From Oscillospiraceae bacterium (GTDB lineage: Bacteria > Bacillota > Clostridia > Oscillospirales > Acutalibacteraceae): a stretch of 64,000 nt of DNA. The stretch spans positions 1 to 64,000 of the forward strand of contig JAISGQ010000047.1 of assembly GCA_031262985.1 (NCBI GenBank), given 5' to 3'. This document shows positions 24,376 to 33,773 of this stretch, piece by piece; position 1 is the stretch's first letter, and the number at the start of each line of letters is the position of its first letter. Made by a program: the position numbers and the translations under genes. The notes beneath the pieces were generated by a model. The model saw only the letters and a program-made list of their open reading frames with translations. It did not search any database and was not told where the DNA came from.

Positions 24376-24418
24376 AAAATACTTTTCCTCCCCGTTAAAG
24401 CGGGAGGAAAAGTATTTT
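24376..24418. terminator. Bidirectional terminator between nnr and ftsZ
   Basis: AATACTTTTCCTCCCCG pairs with CGGGAGGAAAAGTATT around TTAAAG, with A and T runs at the two feet, so it can stop transcription from both convergent genes. Confidence 0.8.
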
Positions 24419-24458
24419 GCATTTCTTTAATTTTATAGGAAGGGAGGACTACTCCCGC

Positions 24459-25562
24459 CTACTTCTTTGAGCCTTTTCTGAAAATCTCCATGATGTCGGC
24501 AAGCTCGTCGTCGTCGCTGTCAATCTGCGGCTCTGAGGGAGCAGACTGTACAGACGCGCTGACAGGAGTGGACACGCTGTTCATCGTATCCGACTTCCTC
24601 ATATCGGTGTCGAAGCCCGTAGCAATAACTGTAACAATCATCTCGTCGTCGAGATTGTTGTCGTTGGCAAAGCCCCATATGATAGTCGCGTCGGGATGTG
24701 CGGAGCTGATAATCGACTGCGCGGCGGTGTCTACATCCTCCAGCTCGATTCCGTCGGAGGCGGTGAAGTTGATGATAACACCGTGTGCTCCGTTAATGGA
24801 GGTCTCGAGGAGCGGGCTCTCGATAGCCGCACGCGCCGCCTGAGCCGCCTTGTCCTTGCCGCTTGCCCTGCCGATACCCATGTGAGCGTAGCCGGCATCC
24901 TTCATGATGGTAGTTACATCGGCAAAGTCGAGGTTGACGATACCCGGGCTGTTAATCAAGTCAGAGATACTCTGCACGCCCTGACGGAGAACGTCGTCGG
25001 CGATGCTGAACGCGTTTATGAGGGTAATCTTCTGGTCGGAGAAGGACTTGAGCCGCTCGTTCGGTATGACTACCAACGAGTCTACGTGTTCGCGAAGCGC
25101 GGCTATGCCGCCCTCTGCCTGCTCCATGCGCTTCCTTCCCTCAAAACCGAAGGGCTTTGTGACGATGCCGACGGTGAGTATGCCAAGCTCCTTGGCAATC
25201 TCCGCGACTATGGGAGCCGCGCCGGTACCTGTGCCGCCGCCCATACCTGCGGTAATAAAGCACATATCCGTGCCTTTGAGGGCGACCTCAATGTCCTCGC
25301 GGCTCTCCTCCGCGGCTCGCTGTCCCTTAGTAGGGTCGCTTCCCGCGCCTTTGCCGCGTGTTATCTTGTCGCCTATATGTATCTTGTGAGTTGCCTGAGA
25401 GCGCATCAACGCCTGCATATCGGTGTTGATAGCTATGAACTCAACGCTCTTGACGCCCTCTTGCGCCATGCGGTTAACGGCATTTCCTCCGCCTCCGCCG
25501 ACACCTACGACTTTTATCTGAACAACACTTTCCATGTCCTGTTGATCTAAACTGAAAGGCAT
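24459..25562 (-). CDS. ftsZ: Cell division protein FtsZ
   Basis: 367 residues from ATG 25562, which has GGAGG nine bases upstream; the ATG at 25571 is too close to it. FtsZ is the tubulin-like GTPase that forms the division ring. Visible: [14 protein letters not shown], the tubulin signature [14 protein letters not shown]-type region in [17 protein letters not shown], and the C-terminal [14 protein letters not shown] tail that contacts partner proteins. It is the last gene of the division/wall cluster. No FtsA gene precedes it, so its membrane anchor must be encoded elsewhere (SepF or FtsA). Confidence 0.97.
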   Translation of the reverse strand: MPFSLDQQDMESVVQIKVVGVGGGGGNAVNRMAQEGVKSVEFIAINTDMQALMRSQATHKIHIGDKITRGKGAGSDPTKGQRAAEESREDIEVALKGTDMCFITAGMGGGTGTGAAPIVAEIAKELGILTVGIVTKPFGFEGRKRMEQAEGGIAALREHVDSLVVIPNERLKSFSDQKITLINAFSIADDVLRQGVQSISDLINSPGIVNLDFADVTTIMKDAGYAHMGIGRASGKDKAAQAARAAIESPLLETSINGAHGVIINFTASDGIELEDVDTAAQSIISSAHPDATIIWGFANDNNLDDEMIVTVIATGFDTDMRKSDTMNSVSTPVSASVQSAPSEPQIDSDDDELADIMEIFRKGSKK

Positions 25563-25612
25563 TTTTACCATCCTCCGGCTTTAAAATTCTGTCCTGCATA
25601 TATAAATTCACA

Positions 25613-25849
25613 CTATGCAAGTTTTTCATTTATAAGAGTAACACTTTTGAAATGAAATTTCAATCCTTTTATTGTGAAATTTTCTATATTTTGTAATATT
25701 TTTTTCTTCATGCCCAATATGTTGCCCTCCGAGCGAATAATGGGGGAGGAGGAGACAATCCATAATCCGCAAATCGCGTCATTATGTAAATCTGCCGACT
25801 TGGCGCGGTACAGCAGTTGCGCTTGGCGCATTACATGAAGTTGCTCCAC
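25613..25849 (-). CDS. Small ORF between ftsQ and ftsZ, unrecognised
   Basis: 78 residues starting at GTG, seven bases past the ftsQ stop codon. The sequence (EQLHVMRQAQLLYRAKSADL, a hydrophobic ICGLWIVSSSP stretch and a lysine-rich end) matches no family I know. It has no clear ribosome site. It occupies the position where ftsA often lies but is far too short. It may be a chance frame in a leader region of ftsZ. Confidence 0.3.
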   Translation of the reverse strand: MEQLHVMRQAQLLYRAKSADLHNDAICGLWIVSSSPIIRSEGNILGMKKKILQNIENFTIKGLKFHFKSVTLINEKLA

Positions 25850-25855
25850 CGTCTG

Positions 25856-27127
25856 TCACCAAAGGGCATTGCCTCTCATCTGAAGCTGATACTCGGGAGT
25901 GATTATAACCTCAGAGGTGTTTGTAACGTCAATCCGCACTCTTTCATATTCTGAAACAACTTCCTTATCCAAAAGAGCCCTCGCGAGCTGAACTTGCTTT
26001 TGGAGGTCGGTGAAGAGGTTGAATTTAAAGACAATCCGCTCCTCGTAGTATATCTCCGCGTAGCCGGTTTGGTAAATCTTGATTTCTTTCGGCATTACTT
26101 CCTTTGATTCCAGCATATCAATAAATTCGCCCAGAAGCTCCGTTGAAACCTTGCTGTCTATGCTGAGATAGCCGTCCTTGTCAACATAATTCACAGTAAC
26201 CTCGCTCATTCGGATTTTGATGAGAGCGGAGGTGTCGATATACTCCGACTGCAATCCCTCTTCATCCTCCTCGGAGGAGGAGCTATCCGCCGCACCGCCG
26301 CTGTTGTCCTCCGCCCCCATATCGCCTGAGGAGACAATATCGGTGGAGGAAGTGTTCGCCTGTGGGGAGCCTCCGATAGCCGCCTCTATCGGGCGGAGTG
26401 ATTCGAGCAGCTTGCCCTTTCGGCTGACTATCACCTGATTGCCGTCGTCAAAGCAGATAATCCCCACGGGCTTTGCCGACTCAATATGAATCTCCACAGT
26501 AGAAGGAATCTTCCGCTTTATTGTGCAGTTTTCCACATACACGAGAGCGTCCTCTATGCGCCGCTCCGCCTCCTCGCAGTCGAGGGAGAACATATTCTGC
26601 CCCTCTGAAAATCCGCAGATTTTCAGAATGTCCACATCTCTGTAGTACATCGAATCGTCTGAAACAACCTTTACCTGCTTTATGTTGAAAAACACGAATA
26701 TACACACGACCGCGAAAACCCCCACACAAACTGCCGCTATGGCAATCTGATACAGTGCGGTTCGTGTTTTCGGGCTGAGAGCAGCAGTACTACTCCTCCC
26801 GCCGCTTTTCCTCTTTGTTTGCCTCGTTTCCGACGCTGTTCTCACGTTTCTGTCGGAGGAGTTGTAACTGCGGCGTTCCTCCTCTACCCGTGCGGCTGAG
26901 GGAGGACGCTCGCTCCTTCTCCTGTCCGCATAGCTGTCGGTATGTACTCCTTTGCCGCTGTCTCGGCGGGAGCTTTCACTCCTACTCCGATTGCTCCGTT
27001 CGCTCCGCTCACGCTCGGTGCGGTATTCGGCGGTCTGCTCCCCTCCGATGCCGGAGAGCTTGCGCACCCGTCTTTTACGTTCTGTGTTTTGTTCCGGCAA
27101 AGTCCTTTCCCCCTTTTCGACGCTCAT
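25856..27127 (-). CDS. ftsQ: Cell division protein FtsQ/DivIB
   Basis: 423 residues, long for the family because of a charged Arg/Ser-rich cytoplasmic N-terminus of about 130 residues. One membrane helix follows (IAIAAVCVGVFAVVCIFVFF). The external part begins with a POTRA domain (IKQVKVVSDDSMYYRDVDIL, FSLDCEEAERRIEDALVYVE) and continues with a beta domain that contains an acidic Ser-rich insert (SSSSEEDEEG). DivIB/FtsQ stabilises the FtsL-FtsB-FtsW-PBP septal complex. GGGAGGTATCGGC precedes the ATG. It follows murA in the cluster. Confidence 0.85.
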   Translation of the reverse strand: MSVEKGERTLPEQNTERKRRVRKLSGIGGEQTAEYRTERERSERSNRSRSESSRRDSGKGVHTDSYADRRRSERPPSAARVEEERRSYNSSDRNVRTASETRQTKRKSGGRSSTAALSPKTRTALYQIAIAAVCVGVFAVVCIFVFFNIKQVKVVSDDSMYYRDVDILKICGFSEGQNMFSLDCEEAERRIEDALVYVENCTIKRKIPSTVEIHIESAKPVGIICFDDGNQVIVSRKGKLLESLRPIEAAIGGSPQANTSSTDIVSSGDMGAEDNSGGAADSSSSEEDEEGLQSEYIDTSALIKIRMSEVTVNYVDKDGYLSIDSKVSTELLGEFIDMLESKEVMPKEIKIYQTGYAEIYYEERIVFKFNLFTDLQKQVQLARALLDKEVVSEYERVRIDVTNTSEVIITPEYQLQMRGNALW

Positions 27128-27250
27128 GCCGATACCTCCCTATTTCACGTAGGTATCTGTATCAGTATATTTTATCCTGTTTCCTGTAATAATCATAATA
27201 TTTACAACTATTAGTATTTAAAATCCCCTGCGATTTTACCTTCGCGCCAT

Positions 27251-28507
27251 CTAATCTATCCTCTTCATATCCGCTCCCAGACTGCACATACCTCTCTCGA
27301 AATCCTCATATCCTCTGTCGAGGTGGTGGAGTCCCGAAACGATGGTAGTTCCCTCGGCGGCAAGCCCCGCGACTACTATCGCGGCTGAACCGCGCAAATC
27401 GGTGGAGTTGACCTGAGTGCCGAACAGCTCGGGCACTCCCTCGACTACGGCTATTCTGCCCTCTGTCTTGATGGACGCGCCGAACCTGCATAGCTCCCAC
27501 GTGTGCTTGAAGCGGTTCTCGAATATATTCTCCACAAACAAGCTTGTGCCGTCGGCTATGGTAGTGATTGCCATAACTATAGCCTGCGCGTCGGTGGGAA
27601 AACCGGGATGAGGCATAGTTCTCACCAGCTGTACGCTGTGCGGTCGTTTCGGAGCTTTGAGGAGGAGTGTGCTGTCTGTGGTGATTATCCCGCAGCCCGT
27701 CTCCTCAAACACGGGGATTACGGGAGACAGGTCATGCGTACTGATGTTAGTCAGCCGCACATTGCCGCCTGTTATCGCCGCCGCCGCCATGTAGGTAGCC
27801 GCCTCGATTCTGTCGGGAATGACCCTGTGAACCGTGCCGTGGAGTTTTTCTACTCCCTCGATTACTATAGTTCCCTCGCCGTAGCCCGAGATTTTCGCAC
27901 CGCAGCTGTTGAGGAAACGCGCCAAGTCGGATATCTCCGGTTCTCTCGCGGCGTTGGTTATGACTGTAGTGCCCTTTGCCGCCGAAGCGACCACCATGAT
28001 ATTTTCCGTCGCTCCTACGCTCGGGAAGGAGAGAGAAATATGCTCTCCGTGGAGTGTTCCCTCCACCTCGCAGTCAATGCAGCCGAATTTATCCTCTATC
28101 GACACGCCCATTCGGCGAAGTGCCGAAAGGTGCAGGTCAATAGGACGCGCGCCAAGCTCGCAGCCTCCCGGCAGTGACAGCTTCGCGCTTCCCATTCTCG
28201 CTATAATCGCGCCCAAAAATGAAATCGAGGACCTCATCTCCCGCATTAATTCATCGGGAATATCGTTTTTTGAAGCCGTGGAGGAGTCAATTGTGATTAC
28301 ACTCCCCTCGCTCCAAACACGGCAGCCGAGATACTTGAGTATTTCCACAGCCGCCGCCACATCCGACAATCTCGGACAATTGTGAATCTCACACACGCCA
28401 TTGCTAATCAAGGTCGCCGCAAGCACAGGGAGTACGCTGTTTTTCGCTCCGTGAATTGCTATTTCGCCGTTTAGAACACGACCTCCGTTTATTTTCATTT
28501 TGGACAT
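27251..28507 (-). CDS. murA: UDP-N-acetylglucosamine 1-carboxyvinyltransferase
   Basis: 418 residues from ATG 28507 (AAGGG nine bases upstream; an in-frame GTG at 28516 is less likely). MurA transfers enolpyruvate from PEP to UDP-GlcNAc, the first committed wall step. GAKNSVLPVLAATL holds the Lys-Asn pair, and LPGGCELGARPIDLHL holds the reactive Cys, so it should be fosfomycin sensitive in principle. TDLRGSAAIVVAGLAAEGTT is the typical C-terminal motif. It lies between murG and ftsQ on the same strand. Confidence 0.96.
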   Translation of the reverse strand: MSKMKINGGRVLNGEIAIHGAKNSVLPVLAATLISNGVCEIHNCPRLSDVAAAVEILKYLGCRVWSEGSVITIDSSTASKNDIPDELMREMRSSISFLGAIIARMGSAKLSLPGGCELGARPIDLHLSALRRMGVSIEDKFGCIDCEVEGTLHGEHISLSFPSVGATENIMVVASAAKGTTVITNAAREPEISDLARFLNSCGAKISGYGEGTIVIEGVEKLHGTVHRVIPDRIEAATYMAAAAITGGNVRLTNISTHDLSPVIPVFEETGCGIITTDSTLLLKAPKRPHSVQLVRTMPHPGFPTDAQAIVMAITTIADGTSLFVENIFENRFKHTWELCRFGASIKTEGRIAVVEGVPELFGTQVNSTDLRGSAAIVVAGLAAEGTTIVSGLHHLDRGYEDFERGMCSLGADMKRID

Positions 28508-28652
28508 AATATGCACCCTTTCTCACAGCATTGCAAACCCATACTATGTGAAAAAGGCGCATAATGTTCATATATCGCGTATATATAGCTCCTGTAGCTG
28601 AATATAGTGACGATTTAACGGTATTTTCAGAATTTCGGGGAGGTTATTGCTT

Positions 28653-29783
28653 TTACCGCTCCTTGTTCGCTTCTATAACTCCCATGGCAATGTTGTAGAT
28701 ACGCTCGCACGCGTCAGTAATAGCCATTTTGTGTGCGTTATGCGACATTTCGCGCAGTTTGTCCCTGTCGTCTGCCAGTGCCGAAAGCTCCTCCATAAGC
28801 TGTTCGGGGAGTGAGGCACTCTCCTCAATGACCTTCGCCGCGCCGCGTTTAGCAAGTGCCATGGCGTTGTGGTACTGGTGATTCTCCGCGACATTCGGGG
28901 AGGGTATGAGGATGGACGGCTTGCCCTTCGCCTGAAGCTCGGAGAGGGTTATTGCTCCCGCCCTGCATATGACTATGTCGGCGGCGGCAAGCACTCTCGG
29001 CATATCGTTTATGTACTCGCGAACGGAGAGATTGCCGCACTGCTCGGTGTCAACTCCCGCGGCTTTGAGCTGTTCGGGTACGAAGCCGCCGTACTGCCCG
29101 TAGCCGTGGATGTGGTTATATTTCCCTGTTTTCGCGCTGTCGATGAGTATGGGGAGCATTGCCTCGTTTATGGCTCTTGCTCCGAGTGATCCGCCGAAGG
29201 AGAGGACAAGCGGTCTGCTGTCTAAGCCCAGCTCCTCCCTCGCTTTTTGCTTGTCGTAGGAGAGAACTTCCCCTCTTATGGGGTTTCCCGTAAGCTCTAT
29301 CCGCTTTGCGTTCTTAATCCGTGCTCCCGCGTCCTCCGCTGCGAGCATGACGCACTCGGCGCGGGGAGCAAGCATTTTCGTTGTGATTCCGGGGAAGGCG
29401 TTCTGCTCATGCACTATGAGCGGTACACCCAGCTGCGTCGCCCTCCTCATTATCGGACCGGAGACGTATCCTCCCGTGCCGATAGCTATGTCGGGGCTGA
29501 AATTATAGACTATCTCTAAGGCACGTCCGCCCGAATTTATGAGATACCAAAGAGCCTGTGCGTTTCTCTTGATGTTCTCAAGCGACAGCTTCCTCTGTAT
29601 ACCCGCCACCTTCATGGGAGTAAAGGCGTATCCCGCCGCAGGAATGAGCTTCGCCTCCATACCCCATGGAGTACCCACAAACAGGATTTCAGCGTCCGGC
29701 TGACGTTCTTTTATGTATCCGGCTATTGCAAGAGCAGGGTTTATGTGACCTGCCGTGCCGCCGCCTGCGAGTAAAACTTTCAT
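28653..29783 (-). CDS. murG: UDP-GlcNAc:lipid I N-acetylglucosaminyltransferase
   Basis: 376 residues from ATG 29783 (GGCGGGAGTGCA before it); the longer upstream frame is not needed. It converts lipid I to lipid II on the inner face of the membrane. The three glycine-rich signatures are present: LLAGGGTAGHINPALA, GTGGYVSGPIMRRA and SFGGSLGARAIN. CRAGAITLSELQAKGKPSILIPSP is the UDP-GlcNAc site. A GT-B fold enzyme, peripheral to the membrane. It is separated from ftsW by about 200 bases that contain a fragment of the family 3 repeat. Confidence 0.96.
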   Translation of the reverse strand: MKVLLAGGGTAGHINPALAIAGYIKERQPDAEILFVGTPWGMEAKLIPAAGYAFTPMKVAGIQRKLSLENIKRNAQALWYLINSGGRALEIVYNFSPDIAIGTGGYVSGPIMRRATQLGVPLIVHEQNAFPGITTKMLAPRAECVMLAAEDAGARIKNAKRIELTGNPIRGEVLSYDKQKAREELGLDSRPLVLSFGGSLGARAINEAMLPILIDSAKTGKYNHIHGYGQYGGFVPEQLKAAGVDTEQCGNLSVREYINDMPRVLAAADIVICRAGAITLSELQAKGKPSILIPSPNVAENHQYHNAMALAKRGAAKVIEESASLPEQLMEELSALADDRDKLREMSHNAHKMAITDACERIYNIAMGVIEANKER

Positions 29784-29895
29784 TGCACTCCCGCCTTTCG
29801 TGAATGTTATCTTTGCATATTTAAATCGCAGAAAAAGAGGTGTAAGATGTTGAACCGATTTAACTATAATAAGTGAATACTTGATAGTCACAATC

Positions 29896-29920
29896 AGGTC
29901 GCCTTGCGACCTACTTATGC
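29896..29920. repeat. Fragment of the family 3 modular repeat (R4)
   Basis: GGTCGCCTTGCGACCTACTTAT matches the last module and end of copy R2 (53024-53045) exactly. Only this one hairpin module is present, in the murG-ftsW gap, so single modules can occur alone. Confidence 0.5.
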
Positions 29921-29981
29921 TAATACCAATCATCGGCTAAGATGATTTCATCTTTATTAGATTTTAGCCTTACTGCTGTCC

Positions 29982-31298
29982 CTACACCGTCTTTTTCACA
30001 GAATTTCTCGACACCGCAAGCAGTACTCCCATAGAAAGCAGGAGTATAAACAGCGACGTGCCTCCCGAGCTGAAGAAGGGCAGGCTGATTCCCGTGTTCG
30101 GGAGTGCCCGCGTGACAACTCCTACATTAAGCAGGGTCTGCCAGCCTATCTGAGCCGAGATTCCGATACCTAAAAGCTGCTGGAAACGACTGGTACTCGA
30201 CATACTGACGCTCAGTCCCCTCCATACGAGAACCACAAAGGCGAGCAGTACGATTGTCGCGCCTATAAATCCCAGCTCCTCGCACACAACCGCGAAGATG
30301 AAGTCGTTCTGCGGCTCGGAGATGTAGAGGTACTTCTGCCGCGACTCTGTAAAGCCCAGTCCGCCCAGTCCGCCGAGGCTTATGGCGTAGTTCGCCTGTA
30401 TATTCTGCCAGCCGTCGCCAAGCCTGTCGGAGAAGGGGTCGAGCCACACCGTCAGACGGGTTTTCATGTAGTCGGTGAACATCAGCACTGCCGAGCCTCC
30501 TGCGGCAAGAAGTGCGAAAAGTATTCCGAACCACCGAAGCTTTATTCCCGCGATAAACATAATGGTCATGCCTATGAGGGTTATGAGTATAAAGCCAGAA
30601 AGGTGAGTTTCAAATAGAATCAGACATCCTATCACCGCGACTGCCACAGCAGGAACACACACACCCGTTCCGAACTGGTGTACGCGGTTTCTGTTCTGGT
30701 CGTACCACTTGGCAAGAAAGAGTATCACGGCGAATTTCGCCATCTCAGACGGCTGGAAGGTAAATCCGCCGCCGAGGTTAATCCATCTTCTCTCACCGCC
30801 GTATTTCGGCAGTACATAGAGCAGCGCAAGCAGAAAAATAGATATTGCAATCAGACCTGTGGCGCATTTTCTCAAAAACCACATGGGGAGCAGGGAGGTC
30901 GCATACATCCCTATCAGTCCCAGCACCGCGAACAGAAGCTGCCGCTTGAGATAATACGCGCCGTCTCCGCCTTCGTTGTAGTAGGCATACGGATAGCTTG
31001 CGGAGTAGAGCATGAGCAGCCCCGCCGCAAGTACGCCCACAATCATAAACAGGAGAAACCAATCCATCTTGTTTTTTCTGTTCTCCCGCATATCGGCGAC
31101 AAGGCGCAAAAAGCCCTGCCACAGCCGCATGGATATGCTGTCCTCGGTGCGGACAGAAGGTCTGTTTCTCACTCCCGCGCCGCTTGCTGTGCCGCTGTGT
31201 TCAAATGTGCGGGTTCGCTCCTCCCGCGCTCTTTGCTCTCTGTAGTTTCTGTCGTCGGGGATTTTTCTCCTCCCCTGACCGTTTCTCGTCACTTCCAT
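29982..31298 (-). CDS. ftsW: Peptidoglycan glycosyltransferase FtsW (SEDS family)
   Basis: 438 residues from ATG 31298, preceded by AAGGAGGGAAACGG; the longer frame would overlap mraY. After a basic, disordered N-terminus of about 75 residues come about ten membrane helices. SEDS signatures: GGERRWINLGGGFTFQPSEM and NTGISLPFFSSGGTSL. It polymerises lipid II into glycan strands with its cognate class B PBP, which is encoded upstream in the same cluster. SpoVE has the same signatures, but the cluster position favours FtsW. There is no murD between it and mraY. Confidence 0.92.
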   Translation of the reverse strand: MEVTRNGQGRRKIPDDRNYREQRAREERTRTFEHSGTASGAGVRNRPSVRTEDSISMRLWQGFLRLVADMRENRKNKMDWFLLFMIVGVLAAGLLMLYSASYPYAYYNEGGDGAYYLKRQLLFAVLGLIGMYATSLLPMWFLRKCATGLIAISIFLLALLYVLPKYGGERRWINLGGGFTFQPSEMAKFAVILFLAKWYDQNRNRVHQFGTGVCVPAVAVAVIGCLILFETHLSGFILITLIGMTIMFIAGIKLRWFGILFALLAAGGSAVLMFTDYMKTRLTVWLDPFSDRLGDGWQNIQANYAISLGGLGGLGFTESRQKYLYISEPQNDFIFAVVCEELGFIGATIVLLAFVVLVWRGLSVSMSSTSRFQQLLGIGISAQIGWQTLLNVGVVTRALPNTGISLPFFSSGGTSLFILLLSMGVLLAVSRNSVKKTV

Positions 31299-31327
31299 CC
31301 GTTTCCCTCCTTGGTGTTTGCTGAGTG

Positions 31328-32335
31328 TTATTGCAGTGAAAGAGCCACCGCCACTGCTCCCGCCAGTATTCCCGCAATGCTGAATACGGCGACTATCTTC
31401 ACCTCCGACCACTTCATCATCTCGAAATGATGATGAATGGGGGTCATTTTAAATATCCGCTTTCCGTGAGTTAACTTGTAGTATGTCTGCTGTATCATTA
31501 CCGAGCCTACCTCACAGAGGTAGACTATACCCGCTATGGGAATCAGAATGGGCATATCCGCCGCATACGCAACGGCGCAGAACATTCCTCCTAAGAAGAG
31601 AGAGCCTGTATCTCCCATGAAAACCTTCGCGGGGTAGAAATTCCAAATGAGGAAGCCGAGACAGCCGCCCGCAACCGACGCCGCGAGTATTCCCACCTCG
31701 AATAAGCCCTGTATGCCGGCTATTAGCATGAATACCACTACCGCGAAAAATGTGACCGAGGAGCAAAGCCCGTCAAGTCCGTCGGTGAGGTTGACGGCGT
31801 TGACAAAGCCGACTATGAGGAAAAGTGATATGAGGTAGAACCATATACCAAGTTCCACTCTCCCCAAAAACGGGATTACTGTAGCTCCCGCGCCGTCCTC
31901 CGTTAGGTATATCGAGAGGAGATACCCTGCGGCAATAACAAGCTGGAGGAGGAATTTCTGCCGCGCGGTAAGCCCCGTGTTGGTCTTCTTCATTATGCTG
32001 ATGTAGTCGTCCATGAAGCCCAGAGCCGCGAAAAGCAAGCCCATTACCACTCCCGCGACAACGCGGACCAGACGCAGTGACGTAAACTCCACAGAGCCTG
32101 TGACGGCGATGTAGAGAGGGATACTCACAGCGGCGGCGAGTACGATTCCCGCTATAAACATAATGCCGCCCATTGTGGGCGTCCCCTGCTTCGAGGAGTG
32201 CCACGTAGGACCTATATCCTTAATAGTCTGCCCCATTTTGAGCTTTTGAAGCCACGGAATGACCGTCCTGCCGAGCAGTGACGTGACAATAAACGCAATT
32301 CCCGCCGCTAAGATACTTATAACCGCATATGACAT
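31328..32335 (-). CDS. mraY: Phospho-MurNAc-pentapeptide transferase
   Basis: 335 residues, about ten membrane helices. MraY joins UDP-MurNAc-pentapeptide to undecaprenyl phosphate, giving lipid I. Conserved segments: QGTPTMGGIMF, ALGFMDDYISIMKKTNTGL, VGFVNAVNLTDGLDGLCSS, KVFMGDTGSLFLGG and the MTPIHHHFE loop, which carry the catalytic Asp and Mg-binding residues. GGCGAGGGATTTAACT precedes the ATG. It sits between murF and ftsW. Confidence 0.96.
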   Translation of the reverse strand: MSYAVISILAAGIAFIVTSLLGRTVIPWLQKLKMGQTIKDIGPTWHSSKQGTPTMGGIMFIAGIVLAAAVSIPLYIAVTGSVEFTSLRLVRVVAGVVMGLLFAALGFMDDYISIMKKTNTGLTARQKFLLQLVIAAGYLLSIYLTEDGAGATVIPFLGRVELGIWFYLISLFLIVGFVNAVNLTDGLDGLCSSVTFFAVVVFMLIAGIQGLFEVGILAASVAGGCLGFLIWNFYPAKVFMGDTGSLFLGGMFCAVAYAADMPILIPIAGIVYLCEVGSVMIQQTYYKLTHGKRIFKMTPIHHHFEMMKWSEVKIVAVFSIAGILAGAVAVALSLQ

Positions 32336-32360
32336 AGTTAAATCCCTCGCCTTTCACATC

Positions 32361-33743
32361 TCAATTATCCAAGCTCTCGTAAATTCGCTCTATTACTTCC
32401 TCAAGCTTCATAGCGCGGCTTGCCTTAAAGAGCAGTACGTCGCCCTCTTTTATCTCCGAAATCAGGTCGGCGACGAGATTTTCCTTGCTGTCGTAGAGCC
32501 GCGCCCTGCCCTCGTTCGCCATCTGCCCCGCCCCGTCGATGTAGTACATGGCGTTGCTCCCGAGTGCGTAGAGCAAATCGGCGTTCGCGGCGGCTACCAT
32601 CTCCCCGCACTGCCTGTGAGCCTTCTTCGCGTAGTCGCCAAGCTCCATCATGTCTCCGAGAACGGCTATCCTCCTGCCCTCGCCCTTCATGGAGGAGAGT
32701 ACTGAGAGTGCCGCTTGTATCGAATCAGGGCTTGCGTTGTAGCAATCCTCTATGAATGTGATTCCCGATTTTCTAACTACCTTCTGCCTCATGCCCGCAG
32801 GAATGTAGCCTGCAAGTCCCGCCGCCGCCGAGGACGGCTCTACCGAAAGGAGCTTGCCGCAGAGAAACGCCGCAAGAGCGTTATACACGTTGTGAAGCCC
32901 CGCCGCAGGCACGAATATCTCCGTCTCCTCGCCCTCACAGCAGAGAGTGAAGCTCATTCCGTCGTCGGTCTGCCGCACGTTCTTCGCCCTCGCGTTCGCG
33001 TGTGCGTCCTCTATGGCGTAAGTAAGCACGGGGTTTTTTATGTCCTTTATCGAATCCGCAAGCAGCTTGTCGTCCGCGTTGAGTATGAGAACCGCGCTTT
33101 CGTCCATACCGTCAAGTATTTCCAATTTCGCGCGGAGTATACCCTCCCTCGAGCCGAGCTTTTCTATGTGGCTGACACCTATATTCGTGATAAGCCCTAT
33201 TGTGGGCTTGACTGTCTTTGTCAGTGCGGAGATTTCGCCGAACCCGCTCATTCCAAGCTCGAACACCGCCGCCTCGTCCTCGCCTCCCAGCATGAAGCAC
33301 ATACGCGGCACGCCTATCTCGTTGTTGAGGTTGCCTTTCGTTGCAAGCACCTTGTATTTACTCCCCAGTACCGCCGCTACCATCTCCTTCGTGGTGGTCT
33401 TGCCCACAGAGCCGGTAAGCGCGATGACGGGAATGGAGAATTTCTCCCTGTAATGAGCGGCAAGCCGAAGGAGTGCCGCCCTCGTGTCGGGAACTAAAAT
33501 CACCGCACCCTTTGCGTCCTCCTGCTCCTCGGAGCATATGGCGCATACCGCTCCCGCCGAAAATGCGGACATCACGAAGCTGTGACCGTCAAAATTCTCC
33601 CCTTTTATGGCGACGAAAACGCAGTTCTCCTCTATAGTCCTGCTGTCGATACACACCGAACCGACCGATTGATTTTCGTATTTTGTGTCATTGAGCGTAC
33701 CGCCCACAGCCAAAGCAATTTCCCCGACAGTCATACTAAGCAT
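32361..33743 (-). CDS. murF: UDP-MurNAc-tripeptide:D-Ala-D-Ala ligase
   Basis: 460 residues, a Mur ligase. It adds D-Ala-D-Ala to UDP-MurNAc-tripeptide with ATP. Visible: the P-loop LTGSVGKTTTKEMVAAVLG, NLNNEIGVP, ITNIGVSHIEKLGSREGI and YNASPDSIQAALSVL. AGGAGAAAAT precedes ATG. Cytoplasmic. It is placed directly after murE, as usual. Confidence 0.95.
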   Translation of the reverse strand: MLSMTVGEIALAVGGTLNDTKYENQSVGSVCIDSRTIEENCVFVAIKGENFDGHSFVMSAFSAGAVCAICSEEQEDAKGAVILVPDTRAALLRLAAHYREKFSIPVIALTGSVGKTTTKEMVAAVLGSKYKVLATKGNLNNEIGVPRMCFMLGGEDEAAVFELGMSGFGEISALTKTVKPTIGLITNIGVSHIEKLGSREGILRAKLEILDGMDESAVLILNADDKLLADSIKDIKNPVLTYAIEDAHANARAKNVRQTDDGMSFTLCCEGEETEIFVPAAGLHNVYNALAAFLCGKLLSVEPSSAAAGLAGYIPAGMRQKVVRKSGITFIEDCYNASPDSIQAALSVLSSMKGEGRRIAVLGDMMELGDYAKKAHRQCGEMVAAANADLLYALGSNAMYYIDGAGQMANEGRARLYDSKENLVADLISEIKEGDVLLFKASRAMKLEEVIERIYESLDN

Positions 33744-33773
33744 ATTTTCTCCTGTTCCTTTCGGTTTAACTGA

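Noticed and set aside
25613-25849. Small ORF as a degenerate ftsA
   Set aside because: At 78 codons with no actin-fold motif it shows no similarity to any part of FtsA; it is kept only as a low-confidence ORF.
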